DNA of 64,000 nucleotides from Batkoa obscura (GCA_030770535.1 JASVEC010000047.1:124001-188000); one strand, 5' to 3'. Positions 12,225 through 24,132 are shown, numbered from the stretch's first letter. The notes: generated by a model from the sequence alone, not told the origin. Numbers and translations: made by a program.

Positions 12225-12703
12225 ATCAAGTTCGAGTTTTGTGAGCTTAAAAATAGTCATTTACTTGATTTGAAACTTAAATCAAAAGCAATGAAATTAA
12301 AAAATTATCCCCTTTTATATGCTGGTTCGTTAATTGCATTTTATGCTTCTTAAGTCTAATTTTGGTTAGTAACTTTTGTTTAACTTTTTAAAAAAATGAC
12401 ATTCCTCTTGTCTCTTCACCCATCCCTCTCTCTTAATCCTATCCATAGCCTCTATTCCTTCTAATCTTTACCCTTTTATTACTTATTAATATTAATTTTA
12501 TATTCTAATGTATTTAATTTCTTTTTATACTTTGTTATTTCATTTTATATTGGGTTAGATAAATTAAAGATCTCAAGTGTAGTTTTTCAATTTATGCAAA
12601 ATGGTTTAAGTAAGATTATGAGATATTTTAATCAGAGAATGTGATGCTTTTTGAAGGAATTTTATTATTCAAGAAACAAGTTTTGTGATTATTTTAAAAA
12701 AAC

Positions 12704-12807
12704 AATGGGGATATTTTTTTAGCTTCAGCATTTTTTCCATCTTTTAAGCGCTATTTGAGTGGAAAAATTGTTAGTAAAATTTTTGAATACAAAAATACAT
12801 TCCCATT
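12704..12807 (+). mobile_element. MITE family A copy
   Basis: It starts TGGGGATATTTTTTT, has the core AAGCGCTATTTGAGTGGAAA, and ends ATACATTCCCA. Confidence 0.7.
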
Positions 12808-12816
12808 TTATGTTTA

Positions 12817-12910
12817 TATGTGGTAACGTTTTCTTTGTTTCATTGATTTGTCCATTTTTTATATAACAAAATTTAAAGTTGATAAAAGTTAAATAAAAAA
12901 CCCTTCCATA
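12817..12910 (+). mobile_element. MITE family A, degenerate copy
   Basis: It begins TATGTGGTAACGTTTTC and ends CCCTTCCATA ten bases after the previous copy; the core is largely lost. Confidence 0.35.
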
Positions 12911-13055
12911 TTAAATTTAATAAACATCAAAAATACAGTTAAAAAGTGATTGAACAAAAATACAGTTTATTAAATATACATAACTAATACACCCTATACC
13001 CTCAATTTTTAATGAAATAATAGATTAGCAACATTTCCTCCCTTTGCTTTATGGC

Positions 13056-13964
13056 TTAAAACCCCGAAGTAGTTAAAATCAATTTAACTATATTAAAAAG
13101 TTTAAGACCTTCCAAAGATAACTTAACGTTCATAATATTATTTAACATTTGGTTAATTTTAACTTTGTAAAGTAAAATAGGATGACTTAAATTTAAAAAA
13201 CAAATAACAGCGTAAATCATGGAATATAATAATAAATGGATGACTAAAGTGGCAGGTTGAGTTAAGATAATAGTAGGGTTAGTGATCTTATCAAATAACT
13301 CTTTAGCCTTATCTTTAGTTATCAAACTATTTAGCCTTGGACTCGGTATTAAAAAGTACTTAAAGATTAAGTTGGAGCTCAATAGTGATGCTGATTCCAT
13401 TGTATTATTATTTTTGATGGCATCCCAATCGTCCTCTACTTCAAGATCAAACTCAGCATCAAATGAAAATCGCTTAGAGATATTGTTATTATTGACATTA
13501 TAGTTATATAACATTAATTCGCTATTATTCAATTCTTTCATTATTTCAGTTGGACTAAACACGAAGCTTGGTAAATCAGGTTCTTTTTCAACAAGATTAT
13601 TATGATTGTGTTTTTTATGCTCTGTTATAAGCCACCTTTTATTTGATTGAGGTCCAAAATACCATTTTTCCTGACTTTTTAACTTATTATTTATATTGGA
13701 TTTAACTAAAACCTGTTGGCTATCAGTGGATCTTAAATAATTTGTGTTTTCAAATATATATGTTAGTTCCAATTCCTCTTTCTTTTTATCAAGTTTCTCC
13801 TCTTCGCTATTTACTTTATTCATACATTTCACTTTATTTTTGTCTATTTTTGAAGTGTATAAATAATCAATATTTTTATCATCATAATTTATAAATTCCC
13901 ACTTTTTAACCTTAGAATGCCCTTTACTTTTAATTTCTCTCCTCGTTTGTTCTTTCATGGTCAT
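13056..13964 (-). CDS. Orphan family protein, member 1
   Basis: This is an intronless 302-aa protein that I cannot assign to a known family. It is a paralogue of the proteins at 58361 and 61288. Shared blocks are FINYDDKNIDYL (residues 25-35), a Glu-rich helix ending in LMLYNY (150-155), FSFDAEFDLE (166-175), and a C-terminal hydrophobic block. In that block LLLYSMIYAV (244-253) and YKVKI (266-270) match the protein at 58361 in spacing. No signal peptide is present; the N-terminus is strongly basic (KEQTRREIKSKGHSKVKK). The C-terminal 60 residues could form one or two buried or membrane-associated helices. The first Met (MTMKEQ) is taken as the start; the third residue is also Met. Confidence 0.75.
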   Translation of the reverse strand: MTMKEQTRREIKSKGHSKVKKWEFINYDDKNIDYLYTSKIDKNKVKCMNKVNSEEEKLDKKKEELELTYIFENTNYLRSTDSQQVLVKSNINNKLKSQEKWYFGPQSNKRWLITEHKKHNHNNLVEKEPDLPSFVFSPTEIMKELNNSELMLYNYNVNNNNISKRFSFDAEFDLEVEDDWDAIKNNNTMESASLLSSNLIFKYFLIPSPRLNSLITKDKAKELFDKITNPTIILTQPATLVIHLLLYSMIYAVICFLNLSHPILLYKVKINQMLNNIMNVKLSLEGLKLFNIVKLILTTSGF

Positions 13965-15206
13965 TGTTTTATTATTTTTTATTAGTGTATAATTTATAGT
14001 ATCTCCGATAACTATGACACTTTTTTTTATAAAAATTCAATGAATCTTCCGGCTATTATATACTTTTTCAAGCCTTTTTCATACTATTAATTAACTATCA
14101 AATCTATTTTTATTATGATTTTTCTTGGATTACCAAATATGGTATTTTTTTCGTTTTTTATAAAGTTTAGAATAAACTATTACTCAAATCACCGCTCTAT
14201 TTTTTAATGATTAAGCTTGTTCTAATAAAATCCAAGTTAAACTTCTTTACAGGTTAAATTGTTCAGTTTTTGTCTATTTATATGCTTTGAGTTAATTTTT
14301 AACTCTTAATTTTTTGGGTTCCTGAAAAATTAAAATTGACTCAGAATCTTGTTATGCTAAAAATGGCTATTTGATTGAAGAGTGAAAATTAAATTAAAGT
14401 TTATGTTTATTTATAAATATAATTTATACTTTTATTGTCAGAGTTCACTGAACTATTTGAAATAAAGCTTTATCTTAAACCCTCAGCCCTCAGTTACTAG
14501 ACTATTGTTTCTGATTTTACGATACACTTCCATAATTTTTTCAAGCGCTTTAAAAATTTTTTACATACTTATTCATACTTTATAATAATCATTTCATTGT
14601 TTTTATTTATAATGAAAAGTGAATAAGTATCTAAAAATTTAAAGTCATTAGAACAAATTCTACAACTAGAATATAAAACACTAGTAAGTATTAACTACAA
14701 TAGTAAAAAAGAATATAATTTATTTTGCACTGCTTTATTATAAGCTGATAGTTGTTTAAAGTATGTAACAATTTAAGTATCTTAATCTTAACTTTTGACT
14801 TTTAAATTCAAATTGATAGTAGAGCTCTATATCAAAGTAACATAATAACAAATAATTAACAATAAATAACTTATAAATGGCTAAAATGATAGCTAAGATA
14901 TAACTTTAAAATAAAACGCTATAAGTCCAAATCATGATACAGTCTTAACTTAGAGCTAATAAAATTTATATAATCCAAAAGTGCGAAATGAAAAATGTTA
15001 AAAAGCGAATAGACAAATAATAAAGCTTGAAAGAGTGGGGTATATTAGTAAAGCTTAAAAAATAAGAAGATAAAAGCATAACCCCAGTTCTGTAAAAAAT
15101 GATAATAACTAATAGTTTAAAAGTTCCACTATTCAAACAGTATAATAGTATATGTTTTTTCTTGTCTAAATGGGTTAAATTTTATCTCATTAAAATTATT
15201 ACTCAA
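13965..15206. other. Intergenic between two minus-strand genes
   Basis: No gene, RNA or repeat is recognised in this AT-rich stretch. It should hold the promoter of the orphan gene at its left end and the ARF6 3' UTR at its right end. Confidence 0.55.
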
Positions 15207-15907
<701 letters not shown>

Positions 15908-17151
15908 GATAAATAAATAGAAGATTGAGACTGGATAATAGTATTAATTGATATTAGGTAAACAAAAAATTAGAAGTTTTTAAAAAGTTTAAAGTTTAAA
16001 AACTGTTTGAATATTTAAGTGGTAAAAAATAATTCTTGATGTTTTTTTGCTCTTAGTTTCAACCCAAACAACATGACTTTACATTGGATTTAGGGGCTTA
16101 TCTCAAAAGGAGTTGATTGGGGAGGCACGATTTCTTGCTTGTCCAATAGCATTTGTTGTCTTAATTTAGCTTCCAACCAATAAAAATCGCTATATCCTTA
16201 TTAGAACCAATAAGTTAAGATTTTAACCCCATTCTGACTTATTTATGAGCGGTAAATGACAACGTCATTTGAGCTTTGTCTTCCAATCATTTTCTATTAA
16301 ATATGGCCTTTTGGATGATTCTATAATTACTTACTTCAAATTACTAATATAGCAAGCTTTGGTTAATGTCTCTATTATTTTGTGCCTGAAGTGCATTTTC
16401 TAACGAATGTTATGTTGTAGAAATAAAAACTACGTTTATAAAAGGTTAACTTTAAATTAAATAGTCCGGACATTCTGTTCATTAACACTTTGTAACTGAA
16501 TGGTTCGACCATGTTTATATGTAAGAAGCTGTTTCTTAAATACTGCTAAATATAAAAATAAAGATTTAAAGAGCTCGGCTTTTAATAAATCGAAACACTT
16601 TTTGTGGCTACTTTTTATGCTTAAGTTGCCTTTTAGAATAAAAATTATTGGCTAAAAAAATTCAAAAGTTGTTTAGTTTAAAATGCAGAACAAGTTAGTT
16701 ATGTTTGTTCCTAGTTTTTAAAAGTTAGGATAGAACCAAATTGAGCACTTCTTTGAACTGTTTTTAATTTATCATGTTTAGTTTTGTTGCCTTTTTCACG
16801 TAGACCCACAATTACTTCGGGGTATCAATAGATAGTTAAAAATTATACTTAAATGCCAAAATCGAAAACTAACAGAAACCCAAGTATTTGTAAAAATGTA
16901 TTTAATGTTTATTTATTAATTTTAAGTTATCTAATAGATGTGTTATTTTAAATGACTAGAATAAAAAATGACATTGATATTTTTTATGTCAATTGTTCCT
17001 TAAAAATTATAAACTAATGGTAATGTTTCTAATATATTTACACCCTCTTGACGCATGCAAAGAAATGTATTAGATCCCCACTTCAAAGCTGTAAAATAAT
17101 TTTAAAGTGGAAAGGTGCAAATCTAAAGCTGAAAAAAAACAAATTGGAGAT

Positions 17152-17277
17152 AGTGTGAATTTGATGGAAAATGTGAGGGCATAAAGTATTTGCCCAATTG
17201 CTAGCAACTACGAAAAGACTATAGTAATTGGGTAAATATCCCATATCCTCACACTTTTACTTTATCAAATTTGTGTT
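17152..17277. repeat. Short foldback repeat, ~50-bp arms
   Basis: The left arm (17152-17199) contains GTGTGAATTTGATGG and TATTTGCCCAATT. The right arm (17226-17277) contains their reverse complements AATTGGGTAAATATC and CAAATTTGTG with a few changes. The loop is about 26 bp. It could be a small foldback MITE or a hairpin RNA gene; nothing else supports either. Confidence 0.5.
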
Positions 17278-17353
17278 AGCTAAAAGTTAAATGAAATTTT
17301 AATAGATAATTAGCTACCCATTATTTAATTAAAGAAATGAAATAGAAAGAATA

Positions 17354-17453
17354 TATAGGGATGTTTTCTTTGATTTCATCACTTTTTTCATCTTTTAAGT
17401 ACTATCTGAGTGGAAAAATCGTTAGTAAAATTCTTAAAAAAATACACTCCATA
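17354..17453 (+). mobile_element. MITE family A, first of a tandem pair
   Basis: It begins TATAGGGATGTTTTC, has the core AAGTACTATCTGAGTGGAAA, and ends ATACACTCCATA, where the next copy begins. Confidence 0.65.
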
Positions 17454-17556
17454 GGGAGTGTTTTTTTTGACTTCATTGTTTTTTCCATTTTTTAAGCGCT
17501 ATTTAAGCGGAAAATTTGTTAGTAAAATTCTTAGATGCGAAAATACATCCCCAATA
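17451..17556 (+). mobile_element. MITE family A, second of a tandem pair
   Basis: It starts ATAGGGAGTGTTTTTTTT, sharing ATA with the previous copy. It has the core AAGCGCTATTTAAGCGG and the 3' end ATACATCCCCA. Confidence 0.7.
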
Positions 17557-18747
17557 TAGTAACCATATTTCATGTAATAAATTTTATATTTATTAGCTTA
17601 AATTATTTACATTTTTAATTAAAATTTTATTTTTCTAGTATTTTTTCAATTTTAGATTTACGTCTTTCTAACTTTTAGGATTATTTGTGGTCTTGAATGG
17701 GAACCCTATATAAGGGAAATTCATCAGAATATGTAATCAAACTACTACTATCTGAAATATATCTTATACTAAGGAGCTTGGTAGCAAGTTTTAAAAGTTC
17801 CTTACATGGAAGTACAATTGTGATCTTTAGTTTTTAAGCTACATAAAGGCATCAAAGTCCCTGTATAAGTGAAGAGTACAGACTACTAAGGTTAGAATTA
17901 TAAATTATATAAGGATATATTTTTTGTTTAGGAATTATGTGTTGAAACAAATGGAGTTGTCAAAAGTGTAATGTTACAAAACATCAATGAAAATACTTAA
18001 TGATATTTATTGCTTTTAGCATTAATCATTATTGTTAAAAAAAGTGAAATTCCTAAAGACAGGATGCCAAAATAGCTTACCCACTTTCTAATTGTCTACC
18101 TCTCTTTTCGATATCCTCAGCCCCTTTAACCTCTATTCTCATCTTTATTAAAATTTTCTCTTAGTAATAAAGCACTTATGAACCTCTGACTTCAAGATTT
18201 CAAAGCGACCGAGTGTTTTATTTGGTCAAAATAAAAGTATATAATTGCAATTTTAAGTTAAATATACATTATTAACCTGTGACATGAGGAAAGTAAAGCA
18301 AAGTAATCATCTGGCAAATGAGTCAGCTAAATGTGGCCCCAATACTAACTCATAATATTCTTTTATTTTGAATTTGATTGCTATTTATAGTTCTACAGTG
18401 TACAAAAGATGAACAAAATAATGGGAATCGAAAAATTGTCAATTGATATTTATAATGATAACTTTTTATAGTCTTCTTTGAAGCCATACTAATAGCTTAA
18501 ATCTACTATTTAAAAGAATAGGGCTTAATAGCATAGTATCTAAAAGCCATAAAAAACCGTAGTTACGATTAGTAATAGGGCAATATCAGTGTTTTCAATA
18601 TGATAGAAAAAGAAACCAACTATAAACTATTTTTATATAAACATGAAATAATAAAAAGGTCAGTAGGATTTGAACTATATCTTCTTCAGATATTTTCATT
18701 AAAAATAGGAAAACTAATGACTTAATTTAAGAAAAGACATACATAGA

Positions 18748-18800
18748 TATGGGAATGTTTTTTACCTGTTGCTTACTATTTTTTAAAAATTTAGAAATTA
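18748..18800 (+). mobile_element. MITE family A, 5' fragment
   Basis: Only the 5' part (TATGGGAATGTTTTTTACC, then CTATTTTTTAAAAATTTAG) is visible. Confidence 0.3.
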
Positions 18801-19299
18801 ACCGATGTGACTGTTTAAGTTTAAATGGGCACTGACGGATGATAAACTTTATATTTGTTCTATCATACTAGATGAGAGTTATTAATTTAATAATTGTTTT
18901 AAAATAAACAGTTAGTTAGCACTTCTTATTTAAGCTTGAATAACGTAATATGCTAGTTAGTTGACTTCCAAATTAAAGATAGAAAAAAAGGACAATTGAT
19001 AAAAAAAACATCCTATTTTTGTGTGAAATAATACTTATCTAGCATTAGTAACTAAATTCATTCCTATAATAAATTTTGGCAAATCAAATAACCTCAACTT
19101 AACAAACATTACTAAAATAACTATTTTGTTTTATGTCAATAGTTAATAAAGAAGTTTTACATTGTTAAATATGATCTAAAGTATTAAATGATAGAAAAAA
19201 AATCATTTATAGAAACTATAACAATCATCACAATTACATTTGTTTTCAATATTATAAAATTTAGGCAGATGAATTAAATCCAATTAAGTTAATATAATT

Positions 19300-21052
19300 T
19301 TAATTTAAGTTTTCAAGAATTAAATTTAAGTTGGTAGGATAAAGTAAGTCAATGTGTCCGAACTTTAAAGTGTGGTTCTTTATATCGCTTGGCCAAACAA
19401 CTTTAAATTGATTCAATACGACTACTAAAAATATCTTTTGCTCTAATAATGATAGGTTAATTCCAAGACCTAAAAATAATGATAAATAAATAGTCAATAA
19501 AATTAACGAACAATGTTATTTTACATGATCTACTACCGGTTGAAAATGGAAGCCAAGATTTCAATTGACCCATAGTACAATCTTGGAATCTTTCAGGTAT
19601 AAATTCCAAGGGATTTTTCCAGTGAGTTTCGCTTCTCATTAAGTGATAAAAATGAGTTTGAAGCAGGGTATTAGGTGGTAGAAAATAATTTTGAAAAGTA
19701 GCTGAAGTCTTATTAATTCTTTCTAAATTGACAGCTAATGGTGGTAATAATCTTAAATTTTCTTTAATTACCATTTCTAAGTATGGTAAGTTTTTCAATT
19801 CTTCCTCGCTTATATTATTTATATCTTTTATATTGCTTTGTATTTCTTTGCGCACCTTGTCTTGGATTCCTATAAATTCGTATGTAAATAATAATAATAA
19901 TAAAATGATTGTTTTACAGGGTAAATAGCTAAGTGGTATAACAACCCACTAAGGGACATAGAAGTTGTATCATGACCAGCAACAAAAAGAATCTTAAAGG
20001 TCCACTAAGATAATTGCAATATTATTTTTAAAAGTAAATATATATTATAAATCATTTACCAGCATCTCTTTATAAGTCAATCTATAATCTTCAGTGACGT
20101 TTTCTGAAGATGTATTAACTAAAGCAGTAAGCGCATCATTTTCTGGATCAATCTTGTTTCCGTCTAATAACTTTTTACGTTCAACTATATAACTCTCAAT
20201 CATATCATCGAACTGTTTAACTATTTCTAATTCTTCGGGTCTAAAACGATCCAGAAATGGAAAAATAATGTACAAAGGTTTATTAACTATTATCATAGAT
20301 TGAAGGTACAACTCAGCAGCCTTACTATGTTGCTCTTCTAATTCCTAGGATCAAATGTATTAGCTTACATTTTAATAGAAAAATAAATTAAATTACTTTA
20401 AAATCAATATCAAACACTAGTTTTCCTAACATGTCTAAAGTCAACCTAGAAAAATTAGTACTATTAACAATTTACATCATAAAATTTACTTTTCAGTTAG
20501 AATATGGGGGTTGATTTTCTCACTGCCATCTTTACTAATTTCTCGAACTTTATTACAAAATTTAATACATTGATCAACTAAAAGTTTAGCATCCCATTTC
20601 TTTTTAAAGAATTGATTGATAGCACGACGATGTTTTCTCCAATCTTTACCATTAGAATAAACAATATTATCACCAAAGAATTCACCTGCGGTAGTGTTAC
20701 CAATAACTTGAGTTAATAATTGTTTTTCAAATTTTTGACTATCATTTAATACAGTTTGTACATCTTCTTCTCGACTTAGATAAACAACCCATCTCCCGAA
20801 TATCCATACCTACTGCTTGTTAGCTATCTTGCCTTATATATATATATTTAATATTACTATACATATGCCTTCTTTTTCTAATAAATCTTTGTAGATTTCA
20901 TATCTTCCTTCAAAGCTAAGAGTTTTTAAGATGGCAAGGAACGATTTGTAAAATGGTACCCTTGGCAAATGACGGAGTTGCTTTGGTGGCAATGTTAATT
21001 GATATAGCGCCCCAAAGATTATCAGAGTTATTAAAATTGAAATTAAAAACAT
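19300..21052 (-). CDS. Cytochrome P450 monooxygenase
   Basis: This is a membrane-anchored haem monooxygenase; the substrate is unknown. Exons in transcript order: 21052-20858, 20809-20490, 20445-20397, 20344-20060, 19992-19918, 19855-19525, 19469-19300, about 474 aa. The N-terminal anchor is MFLISILITLIIFGALYQL, followed by the Pro-rich hinge LPPKQLRHLPRVPF. The C-helix WRKHRR, I-helix FVAGHDTTSMS, K-helix ENLR, PERF and haem-binding FSTGSRSCLG motifs are all intact. The haem Cys codon is split by the last intron (T|GT). The junction between 19918 and 19855 is the weak point. The TAG acceptor at 19870 leaves the frame one base short of GIQDKVRKEI; the in-frame AAG acceptor at 19856 drops GIQDK. 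Hydrophobic start and sequence resemble P450s of Mucoromycota. Confidence 0.9.
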
Positions 21053-21321
21053 TTGAATTTCAAAAGAAAGATTAAGGAGTTGGCTCTATGTTTTCACATT
21101 TATATATTTGTTTCACATAAGATTAATTTTTTCGATCCTTTTGCTTTTTTTCATTTATATTATTCAAGTTTCTATCTTTTTGATTATCTGTTTACCCTTT
21201 TTTTCCAATTTTATTTTTCTAACATTTTAATCCAAGTATCAGAAATGGTAAAAACTCCATTTTAAATATAAATTCAATAACCAAGTTTGTAATGCAATTC
21301 TTTTTAAGTCAAAAAAGAGAT

Positions 21322-21423
21322 AATGGGAGTATATTTTCTTTTTAAGAATTTCATTAATCTTTTCGCTCAAACAGCACTCAAAAAATGGAAAAAGTAATGA
21401 AACCAAAGAAGACATCCTCTACT
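21322..21423 (-). mobile_element. MITE family A, inverted copy
   Basis: It begins AATGGGAGTATATTTTC, has the minus-strand core CAAACAGCACTCAAAAAATGG, and ends AAGACATCCTCTA. Confidence 0.6.
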
Positions 21424-21501
21424 AGTGTGGCATCCCCCAACTTTAACCTCAGGGTTGACACTTAGACTGTAATGCCTAATATTGTTGTTTTATTTTAAAT
21501 G

Positions 21502-21605
21502 TATGAGGGTGTTTTTTTTGACTTGATTATTTCTTCCATTTTTAAGCGCTATTTAAGCAGAAAATTTGTTAGTAAAATCCTTAAACACAAAAATACATCC
21601 CCGTA
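21502..21605 (+). mobile_element. MITE family A copy
   Basis: It begins TATGAGGGTGTTTTTTTTG, has the core AAGCGCTATTTAAGCAG, and ends ATACATCCCCGTA. It is one of the best-kept copies. Confidence 0.75.
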
Positions 21606-22208
21606 TGCTTATTAGTTGCTTATTATAGAATAAGAAAATAAAAATTAAGCCCAAAATCAGCTATAGTGCTATTTCAGAGATTTAAATCATCGGTATATAG
21701 TATACATTTAAAATAAAATTGTTACATATTGGTAGTTACATTAAAATATAGATTCAAATTGAATTTAATCTACTTTTTATAACAAGTTTACCTACTTTTA
21801 ATAAATTGATTTAGAGCAAATAATAAATTCTACAATATAAATCAACAATCAGTTGAGAATTACATCAACTATGAAGACTTTGAGATTATTTAACAAATCA
21901 TACTATTCTAAATAAAAAAATTAAATCTTACAATTTAATCACTTTTATTTCTATTACTAATACCTCCATCAAAATCATTATAGTACAAAATGTCTATTTA
22001 AGGAATGATAAGTTTATAGGGTTTTATAAATTACTACTTTAGCTTAGATTATTAAAAAGGTAATTGTAAACTAAGATTAATTTTGTTCCTTTTCTCTTCG
22101 TCTTAATTTTTAACTTAATTAAAAACACTTATCTAAGAGTTCAAGATTTTCAAAAAAAAAGATCAAACAAAATTTAAAGATATATAATATATAATAATAG
22201 TTTATTTT

Positions 22209-22727
22209 TTAAATATAGTTGACATTACAAGAAGCATCTTGTTGAAGCTGACAGAGATAACCACTACCAGATCTACTAATTCTAAAAGTATTGGCAGGAC
22301 AAATAAGTCTGAGAGTAGATGCATTTTGTACTCCGTTAATACCATAAATAGTAAGAGTATAAGTGCCATCACCATTATTAATATAATTAATACTTGGAGA
22401 ATAGATAGTATAGTAATTATCAACAGCTCCATAAAATTGATTAGCTCCATTCCATCCTGTAATACCGCTATAATATGGATAACCATTGTAATATCCTCCA
22501 TTTCCATAATGACCTCCATTGTAATTACCAAATAATAAGTTAAATGTTGTCTTTAAGACATGAGCAATTAAACCAAAAGTTCTTCCTTGAACATTACTCT
22601 TTTGAGTAGTATCCAAAGTTGGTGTTATAATTTCACCTGCTGGTGGAATACTAGGAGTTGATTGAGCTGCACCATTAGCGTAACCTAAAGCTACTAAAGA
22701 TAAAAGGAAGACAGAAGCGAATTTCAT
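22209..22727 (-). CDS. Secreted Gly/Tyr-rich protein, copy 1
   Basis: This intronless gene encodes a 172-aa protein identical to the copy at 25824. The first 19 or so residues form a signal peptide (MKFASVFLLSLVALGYANG, cleavage likely before AAQS). A Thr/Pro-rich segment follows, then a Gly/Tyr/Asn-rich stretch (about residues 67-105, with repeated GG and YY). The C-terminal third is probably beta-rich and has three Cys, at LICPANTF, YLCQL and ASCNV. One Cys is therefore unpaired or the protein forms dimers. I do not recognise the family; the composition suggests a wall, adhesive or effector-like extracellular protein. A TATA box lies 61-67 bp upstream of the ATG. The next in-frame Met is too far down to be the start. 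Confidence 0.85.
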   Translation of the reverse strand: MKFASVFLLSLVALGYANGAAQSTPSIPPAGEIITPTLDTTQKSNVQGRTFGLIAHVLKTTFNLLFGNYNGGHYGNGGYYNGYPYYSGITGWNGANQFYGAVDNYYTIYSPSINYINNGDGTYTLTIYGINGVQNASTLRLICPANTFRISRSGSGYLCQLQQDASCNVNYI

Positions 22728-22787
22728 TGTTTATTTGTTTGTTTTGAATATATTTTTTGATGATTTTTTTGTTCATTATTTTCTTGT

Positions 22788-22794
22788 TTATATA
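22788..22794 (-). promoter_or_regulatory. TATA box of secreted-protein copy 1
   Basis: The minus strand reads GGTATATAAACAAG, with TATATAA about 65 bp before the ATG at 22727. The same sequence precedes the other copy. Confidence 0.6.
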
Positions 22795-23089
22795 CCTTTT
22801 TGATTTCTGGTATTGTTCACTACACTATACATAGCTTCAAAAGTAACTTTAATTATAACAAATTTTTATTTTATTATAAAATAATACTCGTAAAATAAGG
22901 CTTATCAATCATGAAAAAGCCCAAATTTTATTTAATGCTTTTGGTAAAAACTTCGGGCCTTTAATGTTATTTGTTGTTTTCGAGTTTTAGCAAATCAACA
23001 CAGTAAGTTACTCTAGCATTTATAAACCGAAGATCAAATTCAAATGTTCTTTTATACAAATAAATATTATAGTTACCATGTTATTGTTT

Positions 23090-23127
23090 TATAATAATTT
23101 AAGACAAAATTGTCTTAAATTATTATA
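23090..23127. promoter_or_regulatory. Perfect hairpin, 18-bp arms, in upstream flank
   Basis: The sequence is arm TATAATAATTTAAGACAA, loop AA, then the exact reverse complement. It sits about 365 bp upstream of the secreted-protein start. It could be a dyad for a dimeric regulator, a terminator-like fold or a foldback scar; the function is not known. Confidence 0.6.
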
Positions 23128-23373
23128 GTTTAGCATATTAGATCGTTATGTTTATCACTTTTAACTGCCCTTTCTTATTCTTTTCATGATATCTAGCTTA
23201 AAATTTAGTTTTAATATATTTCAACTATTATCTACAAGTGTAAAAGTAATTAAAACATACTTTTATATACACTATATTCAGCACAGTTAGCTTAAGAAAG
23301 AACTCAAATCAGCTTATTGAATTCTCTTTAGGATAGTTACAATGGGTTGAAAAGAATGTATGTCATTATTTTA

Positions 23374-23477
23374 ATTGGGGATATATTTTTGTATTCAAGA
23401 GTTTTACTAACAATTTTTCTACTTAAATAGCACTTAAAAGATGGAAAAAGTAACGAAGCCAAAAAAATACTTCCATG
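23374..23477 (-). mobile_element. MITE family A, inverted copy
   Basis: It begins TTGGGGATATATTTTTG, has the minus-strand core AATAGCACTTAAAAGATGG, and ends ATACTTCCATG. Confidence 0.65.
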
Positions 23478-23676
23478 TTTTTTCTGAGCATTCTTGATAC
23501 CTTAAAAAGATTGCTTAGTTAGTGAAATTTTGAAATATAAAAAAACATTATTATATTATCAATCTGTGTTCATAAACAATTTATTTAACAGATCATGTAT
23601 ATTGTAAGATAGCTATTTTTGGCATAATCAAAACCAAGTACTTTGAAATGATAATTAATTCCCGAAATTAAAAATA

Positions 23677-23749
23677 TGGAGTAGCAGGGTTTCGATCCCC
23701 GTGCCCCTCGCATGCAAAGCGAGTACTCTACCGATTGAGCTACTACCCC
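23677..23749 (-). tRNA. tRNA-Ala (anticodon TGC)
   Basis: The 73-nt cloverleaf has no intron. The acceptor stem GGGGTAG pairs with CTACTCC (one G-U), with discriminator A. The D-arm region is TAGCTCAATCGGTAGAG. The anticodon stem CTCGC/GCGAG encloses the loop TTTGCAT, giving TGC. The T-arm contains GGATCGAAACCC, with a matching B box. The A and B boxes are intact, so the gene looks functional. It lies in the spacer of the inverted duplication. Confidence 0.95.
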
Positions 23750-24027
23750 ATTAAGCCTATCAATAACTGTTTTAAAATTATATATATTATTAATTAAAAG
23801 AACAAGTATGGTATTTGATTATAGATATATCAATAACGTTAAAGTATAAGTAATGTAATAAATTGCACTAAATTATAGATATAGCTTTGATTTTCAAAAA
23901 ATACCTATATCATGATCTATCTATATATTTAATAAGTTTCTAAAGTCAGCTATTGTATTTGCTTAAAATTGTTTATAATTTGAAATAAAGCTTAAATTAA
24001 AATTGACTGCAAAACAATATGGGAATA

Positions 24028-24132
24028 TATGGGAGTGTTTTTTTTGACTTCATTATTTCTTCCATTTTTTAAGCGCTATTTAAGCGGAAAATTTGTTAGT
24101 AAAATCCTTAAACATAAAAATACATCCTCATA
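24028..24132 (+). mobile_element. MITE family A copy
   Basis: It begins TATGGGAGTGTTTTTTTTG, has the core AAGCGCTATTTAAGCGG, and ends ATACATCCTCATA. It is almost identical to the copy at 21502. Confidence 0.75.

Larger units (their letters stand above)
12225..13055. other. Intergenic with two MITE copies
   Basis: A pyrimidine-rich stretch (about 12400-12480) follows the RhoGAP stop and probably belongs to its 3' end. Two MITE copies follow. No gene is seen. Confidence 0.6.
15908..19299. other. Gene-poor region, ARF6 to P450
   Basis: There are about 3.4 kb without a supported gene. A short foldback repeat lies at 17152-17277, a tandem MITE pair at 17354-17556, and a MITE fragment at 18748. 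GC is slightly higher around 16070-16170 and 18060-18180, but without a readable frame. Confidence 0.55.
21053..22160. other. Intergenic with two MITEs
   Basis: It holds the P450 promoter side, one inverted and one direct MITE copy, and then plain AT-rich sequence up to the edge of the inverted duplication. No gene is seen. Confidence 0.55.
22161..23249 (-). repeat. Left arm of perfect 1,089-bp inverted duplication
   Basis: Positions x and 48551-x are complementary from 22161/26390 to 23249/25302. I compared most of the arm by eye and saw no mismatch or gap. The arm contains one secreted-protein gene, its 3' flank (48 bp) and about 520 bp of 5' flank. The match stops sharply at both ends. 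Confidence 0.9.

Noticed and set aside
13282-13503. 73-codon plus-strand frame
   Set aside because: It is antisense to the orphan-family gene at 13056, which has conserved paralogues.
18660-18690. AGTTCAAATCCT-like T-arm on the minus strand
   Set aside because: No acceptor stem, D arm or anticodon arm can be drawn around it.
22202-22535. Met/Ile-rich frames overlapping the secreted-protein genes (also at 26016-26349)
   Set aside because: They overlap a gene with a signal peptide and TATA box in both copies, and their composition is what a shifted frame through GGT/TAT-rich codons gives.
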